A stretch of DNA of 64,000 nt from Kitasatospora cinereorecta (GTDB lineage: Bacteria > Actinomycetota > Actinomycetes > Streptomycetales > Streptomycetaceae), in contig NZ_JAMZDX010000004.1 in NCBI RefSeq assembly GCF_024172095.1, positions 806,001-870,000 of the forward strand, in the 5' to 3' direction. Each line of letters opens with the position of its first letter. The first letter of the stretch is position 1. The notes under the pieces are model-generated. The model saw only the letters and a program-made list of their open reading frames with translations, was not told where the DNA came from and made no database searches. The translations under genes were made by a program, and so were the position numbers. Below, one piece after another: positions 9,830-16,933 of this stretch.

Positions 9830-10786
9830 ATGACCGAGTACGGCTACTTCCTGTCCTGCGAGGAGTTCACCCCGGCCGAGCTGCTCGACCAGGCGCGGCG
9901 CGCCGAACGGGCGGGCTTCACCCGGCTGGCGATCTCCGACCACTTCCACCCGTGGAACGACGCCCAGGGCAACAGTCCGTTCGTCTGGTCGATGATCGGT
10001 GCCCTCTCCCGCGCCGTCGACCTGCCCGTCACCACCCTGGTCACCTGTCCCACCATGCGCCTGCACCCGGCGGTCACCGCGCAGGCGGCGGCGACCTCCA
10101 GTGTGCTGCTGGGCGGCCGCTTCGCCCTCGGCGTGGGCACCGGCGAGGCGCTGAACGAGCACATCCTCGGCGACCGCTGGCCGTCCTACGAGGAACGCGC
10201 ACAGATGCTGGAGGAGGCGGTGGCGGTGATGCGCGAGCTGTTCACCGGCCGCCTGGTCAGTCACCAGGGCGTGCACTACACGGTGGACAACGCCCGCCTG
10301 TACACGCCGCCGGACGGCCCGCTGCCGGTGTACGTCTCCGCCTTCGGCCCCAAGGCTGCCGAGGTGGCCGGCCGGATCGGCGACGGCTTCGTCACCATGA
10401 ACCCCGACACCGACCTCGTCGGTGCCTTCCGGGAGGCGGGCGGCCCAGGGAAGCCGGTGATCGGCGGGGTCAAGGTCTGCTGGGGCGCCGACCGGGACAA
10501 GGCCGTCGACACCGTCCACCGCCGCTGGCCGACCGAACTGCTGCCGGGCGAGCTCGCCCAGCTGCTCCCCACGCCCGCCCACTTCGAGCAGGCGAGCGAG
10601 CTGGTCACCCGCGAGACGGTCGGCCGGGCGGTCACCTGCGGCGACGACGCCGAGCGCCACGTCGAGACGGTCCGGGCGTACGCCTCGGCCGGCTTCGACG
10701 AGGTGTACGTCGGCCAGATCGGACCCGACCAGGAGGAGTTCTTCGACGCGTACGCCTCCCGCGTGCTGCCCGCGCTGCGCGGCTGA
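9830..10786 (+). CDS. LLM-class F420-dependent oxidoreductase
   Basis: 318-aa TIM-barrel oxidoreductase of the luciferase-like monooxygenase class, closest by eye to the F420-dependent glucose-6-phosphate dehydrogenase-like subgroup. Typical segments are the N-terminal GYFLSCEEFTPAELLDQARR, AISDHFHPW (substrate/F420 side of the barrel), RFALGVGTGEALNEH and the C-terminal GFDEVYVGQIGPDQEEFF. The substrate cannot be read from sequence. The ATG at 9830 is chosen because AAGGAG lies about 8 bases upstream; an ATG three codons earlier is too close to that site. It is followed after 70 bases by the SDR gene, which has its own promoter element. Confidence 0.88.
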   Translation: MTEYGYFLSCEEFTPAELLDQARRAERAGFTRLAISDHFHPWNDAQGNSPFVWSMIGALSRAVDLPVTTLVTCPTMRLHPAVTAQAAATSSVLLGGRFALGVGTGEALNEHILGDRWPSYEERAQMLEEAVAVMRELFTGRLVSHQGVHYTVDNARLYTPPDGPLPVYVSAFGPKAAEVAGRIGDGFVTMNPDTDLVGAFREAGGPGKPVIGGVKVCWGADRDKAVDTVHRRWPTELLPGELAQLLPTPAHFEQASELVTRETVGRAVTCGDDAERHVETVRAYASAGFDEVYVGQIGPDQEEFFDAYASRVLPALRG

Positions 10787-10820
10787 CCGGCTGCGCAGCT
10801 GACCGGCAGACCCGCGATCG

Positions 10821-10845
10821 GTTTGTCGATCGCGCGTTCGGGACA
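10821..10845 (+). promoter_or_regulatory. SigB/SigF-type promoter of the SDR gene
   Basis: GTTT (10821-10824), 15 bases, GGGACA (10840-10845). The ATG follows 11 bases later with no Shine-Dalgarno, so a leaderless or nearly leaderless mRNA is expected. Confidence 0.5.
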
Positions 10846-10856
10846 GACGCCGCGTC

Positions 10857-11855
10857 ATGACGAACTCCCCCGCCGTCACCCGCACCGTGGTGGTCACCGG
10901 GGCGAGCGCCGGCATCGGACGGGCCGCCGCGCTGGCCTTCGCCGCCCGCGGCGACCGGCTGGCGCTGATCGCCCGCGGTCACGCAGGTCTGGCAGCCGCC
11001 GCCCGCGAGGCCGAGGACGCCGGCGCCGCCAAGGTGGTGACCTTCGAGGTGGACGTCTCCGACCCCGACGCGGTGGAGGCGACGGCGACCCGCGTCGAGG
11101 ACGAGCTCGGCCCGATCGACGTGTGGGTCAACGACGCCTTCACCTCCGTCTTCGCCAGGTTCACCGAGATCAGCCCGACGGAGTTCCGGCGGGTCACCGA
11201 GGTCTCCTACCTCGGCTTCGTGTACGGCACCGGCGCGGCGCTGCGGCGGATGCTGCCGCGCGACCGCGGCGTTGTCGTCCAGGTCGGCTCGGCGATCGCC
11301 TACCGGGGCATCCCACTGCAGACCGCGTACAGCGGGGCCAAGCATGCCATCCAGGGCTTCCACGAGGCGCTGCGGTGCGAACTGCTCGCCTCCGGCACCG
11401 GGGTGCGGGTGACCATGGTGCAGATGCCGGCGGTCAACACACCGCAGTTCGGCTGGGTCCGCTCCCGGCTGCCCCGGCGGGCCCAGCCGGTGCCGCCGAT
11501 CTACCAGCCGGGGGTGGCGGGGCGGGCCGTGCTGTACGCGGCCGACCACCCGAGGCGCCGCGAGTACTGGGTCGGGGCCAGCACGGCCGCCACCCTGATC
11601 GCCAACGCGGTGGTGCCCGGTCTGCTGGACCGCTACCTGGCCCGGACCGGCTTCGACTCCCAGCAGACCGACGAGCGGCAGCCCGCCGCCGAGCCGGACA
11701 ACCTGGAGCGGCCGCTCGACGAGCGGCGGGACGTCGGCACCTGCGGGCGGTTCGACGAGAGGTCCCACGGCCGCAGCGCACAGCAGTGGGCCTCGCACCG
11801 GCTCGCCGACGCCTTGCGCGGCGTGGCCCGGCTGGCGACGCACTCGGCCGGCTGA
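10857..11855 (+). CDS. short-chain dehydrogenase/reductase
   Basis: 332-aa SDR oxidoreductase. The NAD(P)-binding TGASAGIGRAAA motif lies near the N-terminus (residues 14-25). The NNAG equivalent is altered to VNDAF. The catalytic serine lies in VQVGSAIAYRG, and the YxxxK pair in AYSGAKHAIQGF. A C-terminal extension of about 80 residues beyond the Rossmann core (YEW-type YWVGASTAATLI, then a charged tail) is seen in a widespread actinobacterial SDR group of unknown substrate. The ATG at 10857 has no ribosome site but sits just behind a SigB-type -10 element, consistent with a stress-induced leaderless gene. Confidence 0.9.
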   Translation: MTNSPAVTRTVVVTGASAGIGRAAALAFAARGDRLALIARGHAGLAAAAREAEDAGAAKVVTFEVDVSDPDAVEATATRVEDELGPIDVWVNDAFTSVFARFTEISPTEFRRVTEVSYLGFVYGTGAALRRMLPRDRGVVVQVGSAIAYRGIPLQTAYSGAKHAIQGFHEALRCELLASGTGVRVTMVQMPAVNTPQFGWVRSRLPRRAQPVPPIYQPGVAGRAVLYAADHPRRREYWVGASTAATLIANAVVPGLLDRYLARTGFDSQQTDERQPAAEPDNLERPLDERRDVGTCGRFDERSHGRSAQQWASHRLADALRGVARLATHSAG

Positions 11856-11914
11856 CGCCGGTGCGGGTCGCGGGACGAAACGGTCGCGAGGCCCGAAGGA
11901 AACGGCCGCCATCG

Positions 11915-11938
11915 GGTTGCCATGGCCGCATCCGGACA
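11915..11938 (+). promoter_or_regulatory. SigB/SigF-type promoter of the anti-sigma ATPase gene
   Basis: GGTT (11915-11918), 14 bases, CGGACA (11933-11938), followed by GGCG. The -10 half departs from GGGTAG in two places, so confidence is moderate. Confidence 0.4.
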
Positions 11939-11976
11939 GGCGCATGGATACCGGGCGAGCCGAAGGGATTCGGGCC

Positions 11977-12381
11977 ATGGCAGAGACCGCGCACCACTGG
12001 CACCTGCCGCTCGGCGTGGTCGACAGGCCCGACCCGCAGGACAGGAGGAAGCTCGTCCGCCGGCTGCTCGGGGAGACCGCGGACGCCGGCGGGATGGACC
12101 GGCGCCGGACCGAGGACCTGTTGCTGGTCACGGGCGAGCTGCTCGCCAACGCGTACGCACACACGCCCGGCCCGACCGCGATCGACGTCGACCTGCTGCC
12201 GGGGCGGATCGTGGTGGCGGTCACCGACAGCAGCGACCGGCCGCCGGCCGTCCTCCCCTACCGGCCGGCCCGCCCGCGCGGGCACGGCATGCACATCGTC
12301 GACCGCCTGGCGGTCCGCTGGGGCGTCACGCCCGCGCCCGATGGCAAGACCGTGTGGGCCGTACTGGTCGTCGCCCCGTGA
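11977..12381 (+). CDS. ATP-binding anti-sigma-type regulator (HATPase_c, RsbW/SpoIIAB-like)
   Basis: 134-aa GHKL-type serine kinase domain of the RsbW/SpoIIAB class. The N box is TGELLANAYAHT (residues 50-61, metal and ATP binding) and the glycine-rich ATP lid is PRGHGMHIVDRLA (about 100-112). Such proteins sequester SigB/SigF-type sigma factors and phosphorylate STAS antagonists. In Streptomyces many are orphan copies, so partnership with the sigma at 16934-17821 is inference. The frame is open upstream, but the ATG at 11977 has GAAGGGA 8-9 bases before it. A SigB-type promoter-like element precedes it, which would give feedback on the same regulon. Confidence 0.85.
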   Translation: MAETAHHWHLPLGVVDRPDPQDRRKLVRRLLGETADAGGMDRRRTEDLLLVTGELLANAYAHTPGPTAIDVDLLPGRIVVAVTDSSDRPPAVLPYRPARPRGHGMHIVDRLAVRWGVTPAPDGKTVWAVLVVAP

Positions 12382-12418
12382 CCTCCGCCGGGGCTGACCG
12401 ATCGCGGTGCCGGTGTCG

Positions 12419-12443
12419 GTGTGGGTCCGGCACCGCGGGGTAG
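12419..12443 (+). promoter_or_regulatory. SigB/SigF-type promoter of the SRPBCC gene
   Basis: GTGT (12419-12422), 15 bases, GGGTAG (12438-12443) followed by GCGCG. The leader to the ATG is about 28 bases and carries GGAGGAG. Confidence 0.55.
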
Positions 12444-12478
12444 GCGCGGCGCGCACCCGAGACGGAGGAGAGACCGCC

Positions 12479-12937
12479 ATGAGCATGGTGCAGGAAAGTG
12501 TCGAGGTGGACGTGCCGCTGCACACCGCCTACAACCAGTGGACGCAGTTCGAGGAGTTCCCCCGCTTCATGGAGGGTGTGGAGGAGGTCACCCAGATCAG
12601 CGACCGGCACAACCACTGGCGGACGAAGGTCGGCGGGGTCGCCCGCGAGTTCGACACCGAGATCGTCGACCAGCTGCCGGACGAGCGGATCGCCTGGCGC
12701 ACCATCGACGGCGACGTCCGGCAGATGGGCGTGGTGACGTTCGAGCGCATGGACCAGGACCACACCCGGATCCGGCTGGCGATGGACTTCGAGCCGGAGG
12801 GCGTCGCCGAGAAGGCCGCGGACATGATGGGGATGGTCGACCGGCGGGTCAAGGGCGACCTGCGGCGCTTCAAGGCCTACATCGAGGACAAGGGCCTCGA
12901 GTCGGGCAGCTGGCGCGGCCGGATCAGCCCGAGCTGA
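12479..12937 (+). CDS. SRPBCC-family (polyketide cyclase/START-like) protein
   Basis: 152-aa helix-grip protein. The pattern VPLHTAYNQWTQFEEFPRF followed by MEGVEEVTQIS, then alternating beta strands and a long C-terminal helix (DRRVKGDLRRFKAYIEDKG), is typical of the small stress-associated SRPBCC proteins called 'cyclase/dehydrase' in actinomycetes. They bind hydrophobic ligands; no catalytic residues can be assigned. The ATG at 12479 has GGAGGAG 7-8 bases upstream and a well-matched SigB-type promoter. It precedes the amidinotransferase-fold gene by 24 bases and may head that operon. Confidence 0.85.
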   Translation: MSMVQESVEVDVPLHTAYNQWTQFEEFPRFMEGVEEVTQISDRHNHWRTKVGGVAREFDTEIVDQLPDERIAWRTIDGDVRQMGVVTFERMDQDHTRIRLAMDFEPEGVAEKAADMMGMVDRRVKGDLRRFKAYIEDKGLESGSWRGRISPS

Positions 12938-12961
12938 CCGGGCCCCGGGCGTGAGCGCACG

Positions 12962-13777
12962 ATGACGTCGCAAAACCCGAGCCGCCGCCGCTATCTGCTG
13001 TGCCCGCCGACCTACTTCTCGGTCGACTACGCCATCAACCCGTGGATGGACCCCGATCGGCCGGTCGACCGGCCGGCGGCACAGGCCCAGTGGCGCTTGC
13101 TGCGGGACACCCTGGCCCGGCTCGGCCACCGCACCGAGGTGATCGAGCCGGTGCCGGGGCTGCCCGACATGGTGTTCACCGCCAACGGAGCCACCGTGGT
13201 GGACGGCCGGGTCCTGGTGGCCCGGTTCCGCCACCCCGAACGGGCGGGCGAGTCCGGGCCGCACCGCCGCTGGTTCGCCGCCGCCGGCTTCCGGCCGGTG
13301 TTCGCCGCCGGCGCGGTCAACGAGGGCGAGGGCGACCTGCTGGTCGCGGGCCGCCGGATCCTCGCCGCGACCGGCTTCCGCACCAGCCGGGCGGCGCACC
13401 GCGAGGCCGCCCGGCTGCTCGGACGTCCCGTGATCACCCTGCACCTGGTCGATCCGCGCTTCTACCACCTGGACACCGCGCTGGCCGTGCTGGACGACGA
13501 CCGGATCATGTACTACCCGCCTGCGTTCTCGCTCCCCAGCCGCCGCCTGCTGCACACGCTCTACCCCGACGCGATCCTCGCGGACGAGGCGGACGCCGCG
13601 GTGTTCGGTCTGAACGCCGTCAGCGACGGACGCCACGTCGTCCTCCCCGCCGCCGCCCGGTCCCTGGCCCACCGTCTGCACGCCGCCGGGTTCACCCCCG
13701 TACCGGTCGCCGTCCCCGAGCTGATGAAGGCCGGCGGCGGGCCCAAGTGCTGCACCCTCGAACTGCGTTCCCGCTGA
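12962..13777 (+). CDS. amidinotransferase/DDAH-fold hydrolase
   Basis: 271-aa protein of the pentein (amidinotransferase, dimethylarginine dimethylaminohydrolase) fold. Conserved elements are DMVFTANG (residues 69-76), the acidic NEGEGD (120-125), the catalytic-histidine segment FYHLDTAL (167-174) and the nucleophile segment GGGPKCCTLEL (258-268), where Cys264 before Thr is the likely nucleophile. Enzymes of this fold act on guanidino groups (arginine, methylarginine or arginine derivatives). No ornithine aminotransferase lies next to it. It heads a run of closely spaced plus-strand genes to 16227 containing a heme-oxygenase-like oxidase, so a shared arginine-derived pathway is possible but unproven. 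Confidence 0.85.
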   Translation: MTSQNPSRRRYLLCPPTYFSVDYAINPWMDPDRPVDRPAAQAQWRLLRDTLARLGHRTEVIEPVPGLPDMVFTANGATVVDGRVLVARFRHPERAGESGPHRRWFAAAGFRPVFAAGAVNEGEGDLLVAGRRILAATGFRTSRAAHREAARLLGRPVITLHLVDPRFYHLDTALAVLDDDRIMYYPPAFSLPSRRLLHTLYPDAILADEADAAVFGLNAVSDGRHVVLPAAARSLAHRLHAAGFTPVPVAVPELMKAGGGPKCCTLELRSR

Positions 13778-13795
13778 GCCCCTGGACGAGCCGCC

Positions 13796-14857
13796 ATGAC
13801 CGCCACCGCCTCACCCGTGTCGCCCCTGCTCCCGCCGCACCTGCCGCCCACGCTGCCCCACCCCCGGGGCCCGCTCTCGGCCCACGTCCTGGACCGCCTG
13901 CACGGCCCGCCGGGGCAGCCACCCGCCGGCCCGCTGCCCGCGCCGGCCCCCGACCACGCCCCGCCGACCGCCTGGGACGACGACCTCCAACTCGCCCTCT
14001 ACCTCTGCTACGAGCTGCACTACCGCGGCTTCGCCGGAGTCGACCCGGGCTGGGAGTGGGATCCTGACCTGCTCCGCCTGCGCGGCCACCTGGAGCGGTG
14101 CTTCCTCACCGAGCTGCGCCGCGTCACCGATCCGCTGCCGTTGCCGGACGAGGCGCTGGCCGGTCTGCTGGCCGCCGATCCGGGCGGCCCCGACAGCCCG
14201 TCCCACCACCTGCTCACCGCCGGCGAGCGCCGGCAGGCAGCCGAGTACCTGGTGCACCGCTCGCTCTACCACCTCAAGGAGGCCGACCCGCAGATGTGGG
14301 TGGTGCCGCGGCTGCCCCACCCGGCGAAGGCGGCGCTGGTGGCGGTGCAGTACGACGAGTACGGCTCCGGGCACCCCGAGCGCGCCCACGCCCTGCTGTT
14401 CGCCCGGATGATGGCCGACTTCGGCCTGGACCCGGCGTACGGGCGCTACCTGGACGCCGTCCCCGCCCCGGCGCTGGCCGTGGTCAACCTGATGTCGATG
14501 TTCGGCCTGCACCGGGCCCTGCGGGGCGCGCTGGTGGGCCAGTTCGCCGCGGTCGAGATCACCTCGCCGCCCGGGGCGGCCCGACTCGCCGAGGCGTTCG
14601 AGCGGCTCGGCGCCGGCCCGGACGGCACGCTGTTCTACCGCGAGCATGTGGTGGCCGACGCCGTCCACGAGCAGCAGGTCCGACTGACCGTCATCGACCC
14701 GCTGCTGGCCGAGGAGCCGGAGCTGGCCGGGGACGTCGCCTTCGGCATCGCCGCCACCGGAGCGGTCGAGGACCGCCTCGCCCGGCACCTGCTGACCGCC
14801 TGGCGGGCCGGGCGCAGTTCACTGCGGACCGCACCGCGGCCCGCAGCGGCCGCCTGA
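13796..14857 (+). CDS. heme-oxygenase-like iron-containing redox protein (HDO superfamily)
   Basis: 353-aa all-helical protein of the heme-oxygenase-like di-iron oxidase superfamily (iron-containing redox enzyme family). Candidate metal ligands follow the family pattern: E162 in HLKEADP, E188 and H198 in QYDEYGSGHPERAH, E254, and H284/D288/H291 in FYREHVVADAVHEQ. Members such as UndA, BesC and SznF do oxidative fragmentation or N-oxygenation, so an oxidase or oxygenase role is likely, substrate unknown. The first 55 residues are proline-rich and probably disordered. The ATG at 13796 has only a weak GGACGAG ribosome site. It lies 18 bases after the amidinotransferase-fold gene and 23 before the flavin-reductase-like gene. 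Confidence 0.87.
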   Translation: MTATASPVSPLLPPHLPPTLPHPRGPLSAHVLDRLHGPPGQPPAGPLPAPAPDHAPPTAWDDDLQLALYLCYELHYRGFAGVDPGWEWDPDLLRLRGHLERCFLTELRRVTDPLPLPDEALAGLLAADPGGPDSPSHHLLTAGERRQAAEYLVHRSLYHLKEADPQMWVVPRLPHPAKAALVAVQYDEYGSGHPERAHALLFARMMADFGLDPAYGRYLDAVPAPALAVVNLMSMFGLHRALRGALVGQFAAVEITSPPGAARLAEAFERLGAGPDGTLFYREHVVADAVHEQQVRLTVIDPLLAEEPELAGDVAFGIAATGAVEDRLARHLLTAWRAGRSSLRTAPRPAAAA

Positions 14858-14880
14858 CCCCGGATCGGAAGGAGCCCGCC

Positions 14881-15363
14881 GTGGACCCGGACGGCTTCGA
14901 CGCCTTCACCGCGCTGCTGGACTACCCGGTGTACCTCGTCACCACCGCCTCGCACGGCGAACGGGCCGGCTGTCTGGTCGGCTTCGCCGGGCAGTGCTCG
15001 ATCGACCCGCCGCGCTTCACCGCGTGGATCTCACGGACCAACCGCACCCACCGGATCGCCGCCGAGGCCGAGTTCGCCGCCGTCCACCTGGTCGCCGACC
15101 GCCGCCTGGCCGAGCTGTTCGGCGCCCGGACCGGCGACGAGGTCGACAAGTTCGCCGATGTGCCGTGGACCCCCGGCGCGGGCGGCGTACCCGTCCTCGG
15201 CGGGGCCCCGGCCTGGTTCGTCGGCCGGATCCTGGACCGCGCCGCCTGGGGCGACCACACCGCCCACCTGCTCGAGCCGACCGACGCCCACCGCTCCCCC
15301 GGCCGCCACCGGGTGCTGTCCCTCCGGGACGTCAGCACCCTGGACCCCGGACATCCGGCGTGA
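14881..15363 (+). CDS. flavin-reductase-like (FMN-binding split-barrel) protein
   Basis: 160 aa. YPVYLVTTASHGERAGCLVGF at the start, FTAWISRTNRTHRIAAEAEF in the middle and GDEVDKFADVPWTPG later match the flavin reductase-like domain, which supplies reduced FMN or serves as a small flavoprotein. The GTG at 14881 has GGAAGGAG about 9 bases upstream. It sits between the heme-oxygenase-like protein and the methyltransferase, so reductant supply to the upstream oxidase is a reasonable guess. The frame is open far upstream only because of GC bias. Confidence 0.82.
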   Translation: MDPDGFDAFTALLDYPVYLVTTASHGERAGCLVGFAGQCSIDPPRFTAWISRTNRTHRIAAEAEFAAVHLVADRRLAELFGARTGDEVDKFADVPWTPGAGGVPVLGGAPAWFVGRILDRAAWGDHTAHLLEPTDAHRSPGRHRVLSLRDVSTLDPGHPA

Positions 15364-15382
15364 ACCGCACCGGGACGGGCAG
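15358..15382 (+). promoter_or_regulatory. SigB/SigF-type promoter of the MTQ2-type methyltransferase gene
   Basis: GCGT (15358-15361), 15 bases, GGGCAG (15377-15382) followed by ACGCG. The ATG is 10 bases downstream with no ribosome site, again predicting a leaderless mRNA. Confidence 0.5.
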
Positions 15383-15392
15383 ACGCGCGACC

Positions 15393-16043
15393 ATGATGCT
15401 GCTCCGACCACCGGGCGTCTACCACGCCCAGGGCGACACCGGCCTCCTGGTCGAGGCCCTGCGCCGCGAACGCGTACCGGCCGGGGCGCGCTGCCTCGAC
15501 CTCGGCACAGGCAGCGGCGCGGTCGCCCTGGCCGCCGCCGACCTGGGCGCCGAGGTGACCGCCGTGGACGTCTCCCGGCTCGCCCTCGCCACCGCCTGGC
15601 TCAATGCCCGACTGCACCGCCGCACCCTCCACCTGCGGCGCGGCGACCTCACCGCGCCGGTCGCGGGCGCGCGCTTCGACCTGATCGTCTCCAACCCGCC
15701 GTACGTGCCCGCCGAGGCCCCGGTGGCGCCCCGCCGCGGCCCGGCCCGGGCCTGGGACGCCGGGCCGAACGGACGCTGCCTGCTCGACCGGATCGGCCGG
15801 CAGGCACCGCGGCTGCTCGCCCCGCACGGCGTGCTGCTGATCGTCCAGTCGTCCCTGGCGGATCCCGCGGCCACCGTCGCCGCGCTGCGCCGGGCGGGTC
15901 TGCGGACCTCCGTCGCGGCCCGCCGCGCCCAGGAGTTCGGCCCGGTGATGTCCGGGCGTGCCGCCTGGTTCGAGCAGCAGGGGCTGATCCCGCCGGGCGT
16001 ACGTGAGGAGGAGTTGGTGGTGGTCCGCGGTGTCCGCGACTGA
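15393..16043 (+). CDS. HemK2/MTQ2-family class I methyltransferase
   Basis: 216-aa SAM-dependent methyltransferase. Motif I is CLDLGTGSGAVAL, the acidic loop ends VTAVDVSRLAL, and motif IV is VSNPPYVP, the NPPY signature of enzymes that methylate glutamine (or other planar nitrogens) in proteins. The family contains release-factor methyltransferases, but bacterial MTQ2-like members near iron proteins have no settled substrate. Two consecutive ATG codons (15393, 15396) lie directly behind a SigB-type -10 element. The C-terminus overlaps the CDGSH gene by 14 bases, which supports cotranslation. Confidence 0.87.
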   Translation: MMLLRPPGVYHAQGDTGLLVEALRRERVPAGARCLDLGTGSGAVALAAADLGAEVTAVDVSRLALATAWLNARLHRRTLHLRRGDLTAPVAGARFDLIVSNPPYVPAEAPVAPRRGPARAWDAGPNGRCLLDRIGRQAPRLLAPHGVLLIVQSSLADPAATVAALRRAGLRTSVAARRAQEFGPVMSGRAAWFEQQGLIPPGVREEELVVVRGVRD

Positions 16044-16227
16044 GCCCCGAATACCCCGGGTCCGCCTCACCGAGCGCGGCCCGGTGCTGGTCGACGGGCC
16101 GGTGGAGGTGGTCCTGCCGGACGGTACCGCGATGCACTGCGACCGGCCCGTGGTGGCACTCTGCACCTGCCGCCGCAGCCGCCGCTTCCCGTTCTGCGAC
16201 ACCAGCCACCGACGGCGGCGGCCGTGA
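16030..16227 (+). CDS. CDGSH iron-sulfur domain protein
   Basis: 65-aa protein with the CDGSH-type [2Fe-2S] motif: C45, C47, C56 and H60 within CTCRRSRRFPFCDTSH. The cluster has three Cys and one His ligands and can transfer electrons or clusters. The GTG at 16030 overlaps the end of the methyltransferase gene; another GTG at 16003 would add nine residues, and GAGGAGGAG (16004-16012) lies between the two, so the start is not certain. It is the last gene of the amidinotransferase-fold to methyltransferase run. Confidence 0.85.
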   Translation: MSATEPRIPRVRLTERGPVLVDGPVEVVLPDGTAMHCDRPVVALCTCRRSRRFPFCDTSHRRRRP

Positions 16228-16408
16228 CCGGTCGGCGCGGAGTGGTGCGCCGGGCCGCGAGGCGACCGACGGCCCGCGCCGGCCGCGCCAGGCGGTAGTA
16301 GAGCATCGTCGCCGGCGCGCGGGCCGGCAACCCGTCGGCGGCCCGCAGGTCCTCCTCGATCTCCGCGAGGATCCGACGCCCGCGACCGGAGAGGGTGGGC
16401 CCGTCCAT
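16067..16408 (-). CDS. DUF3040-like small protein, overlapping CDGSH gene antisense
   Basis: The first 30 codons read like a DUF3040 N-terminus (GPTLSGRGRRILAEIEEDLR), and the ATG at 16408 has GGAGG 8 bases upstream. The usual two membrane helices of DUF3040 proteins are missing. The frame runs on to 16067, overlapping the CDGSH gene on the other strand for 160 bases as a low-complexity Arg/Pro/Gly tail. Either a diverged gene with a real antisense overlap or a decayed DUF3040 gene whose reading frame was lost. The 3' half is doubtful. Confidence 0.35.
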   Translation of the reverse strand: MDGPTLSGRGRRILAEIEEDLRAADGLPARAPATMLYYRLARPARAVGRLAARRTTPRRPVTAAAVGGWCRRTGSGGCGGRCRVPPRAGRSASRYRPAGPPPPARRPAPGRAR

Positions 16409-16454
16409 CGCCGACACCTCCGACCTGGGGATACCTGGCGGCGCCCGAGGGGTG

Positions 16455-16823
16455 TCAGATCTCCTCGTCCATGCCGATGGCCGCCTCGAGGTCCTTGCGC
16501 GCGTCGCGGTCGTCGCCCTGCTTCTGTTCCAGCAGGGCGTTCGCGATGGCGTCCAGCTTGCGTTGGACGGCGTGCTCGGCGCGCCGCTCGGAGTTCTTCA
16601 GCAGCGCGATCAGCAGCAGGGTGACGGCCGTCATGGCGTCTCCCAGGGCCATCCGCCACGCCAGCGGCAGGCCCAGCGCCGAGACCGTCACGTACCCGGC
16701 CACCAGCAGCACGCACAGGGCGTAGAACAGCCCGGACGCGGTGAAGTTGGAGGCGGCCTCGGCGAGCCGCCCGAACCGGGCCCGGCCCGGTCCGCCGCGC
16801 TCCGACGGGTGCCTGATCCGCAC
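16455..16823 (-). CDS. low-affinity iron permease-family small membrane protein
   Basis: 122 aa with two predicted membrane helices (about residues 30-50 and 57-75), then a charged amphipathic tail (LLKNSERRAEHAVQRKLDAI). This matches the short bacterial members of the low-affinity iron permease family; transport has not been shown for such two-helix forms. The GTG at 16823 has GAGGAA about 11 bases upstream. It lies just downstream of the sigma factor gene, same strand, with its own promoter-like element at 16897-16921. Confidence 0.8.
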   Translation of the reverse strand: MRIRHPSERGGPGRARFGRLAEAASNFTASGLFYALCVLLVAGYVTVSALGLPLAWRMALGDAMTAVTLLLIALLKNSERRAEHAVQRKLDAIANALLEQKQGDDRDARKDLEAAIGMDEEI

Positions 16824-16896
16824 GTGGGACTCAATTCCTCGTGGGGGCGCCCGGCGGCCGTTGAGGACCGTCGGGCGCCGTCGGTCGGTCGCGCGT

Positions 16897-16921
16897 ATGA
16901 CCGTTTGCCGCTGTCCGAAAC
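16897..16921 (-). promoter_or_regulatory. weak SigB/SigF-type promoter of the iron-permease-like gene
   Basis: On the minus strand GTTT (16921-16918), 15 bases, GGTCAT (16902-16897) followed by ACGCG. The -10 half is imperfect. Confidence 0.35.
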
Positions 16922-16933
16922 CGTTCCTTGCGT

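Noticed and set aside
13000..14067. Long plus-strand frame across the amidinotransferase-fold gene and the start of the HO-like gene
   Set aside because: Arg/Pro-rich shadow frame; the in-frame proteins at 12962-13777 and 13796-14857 have the conserved motifs.
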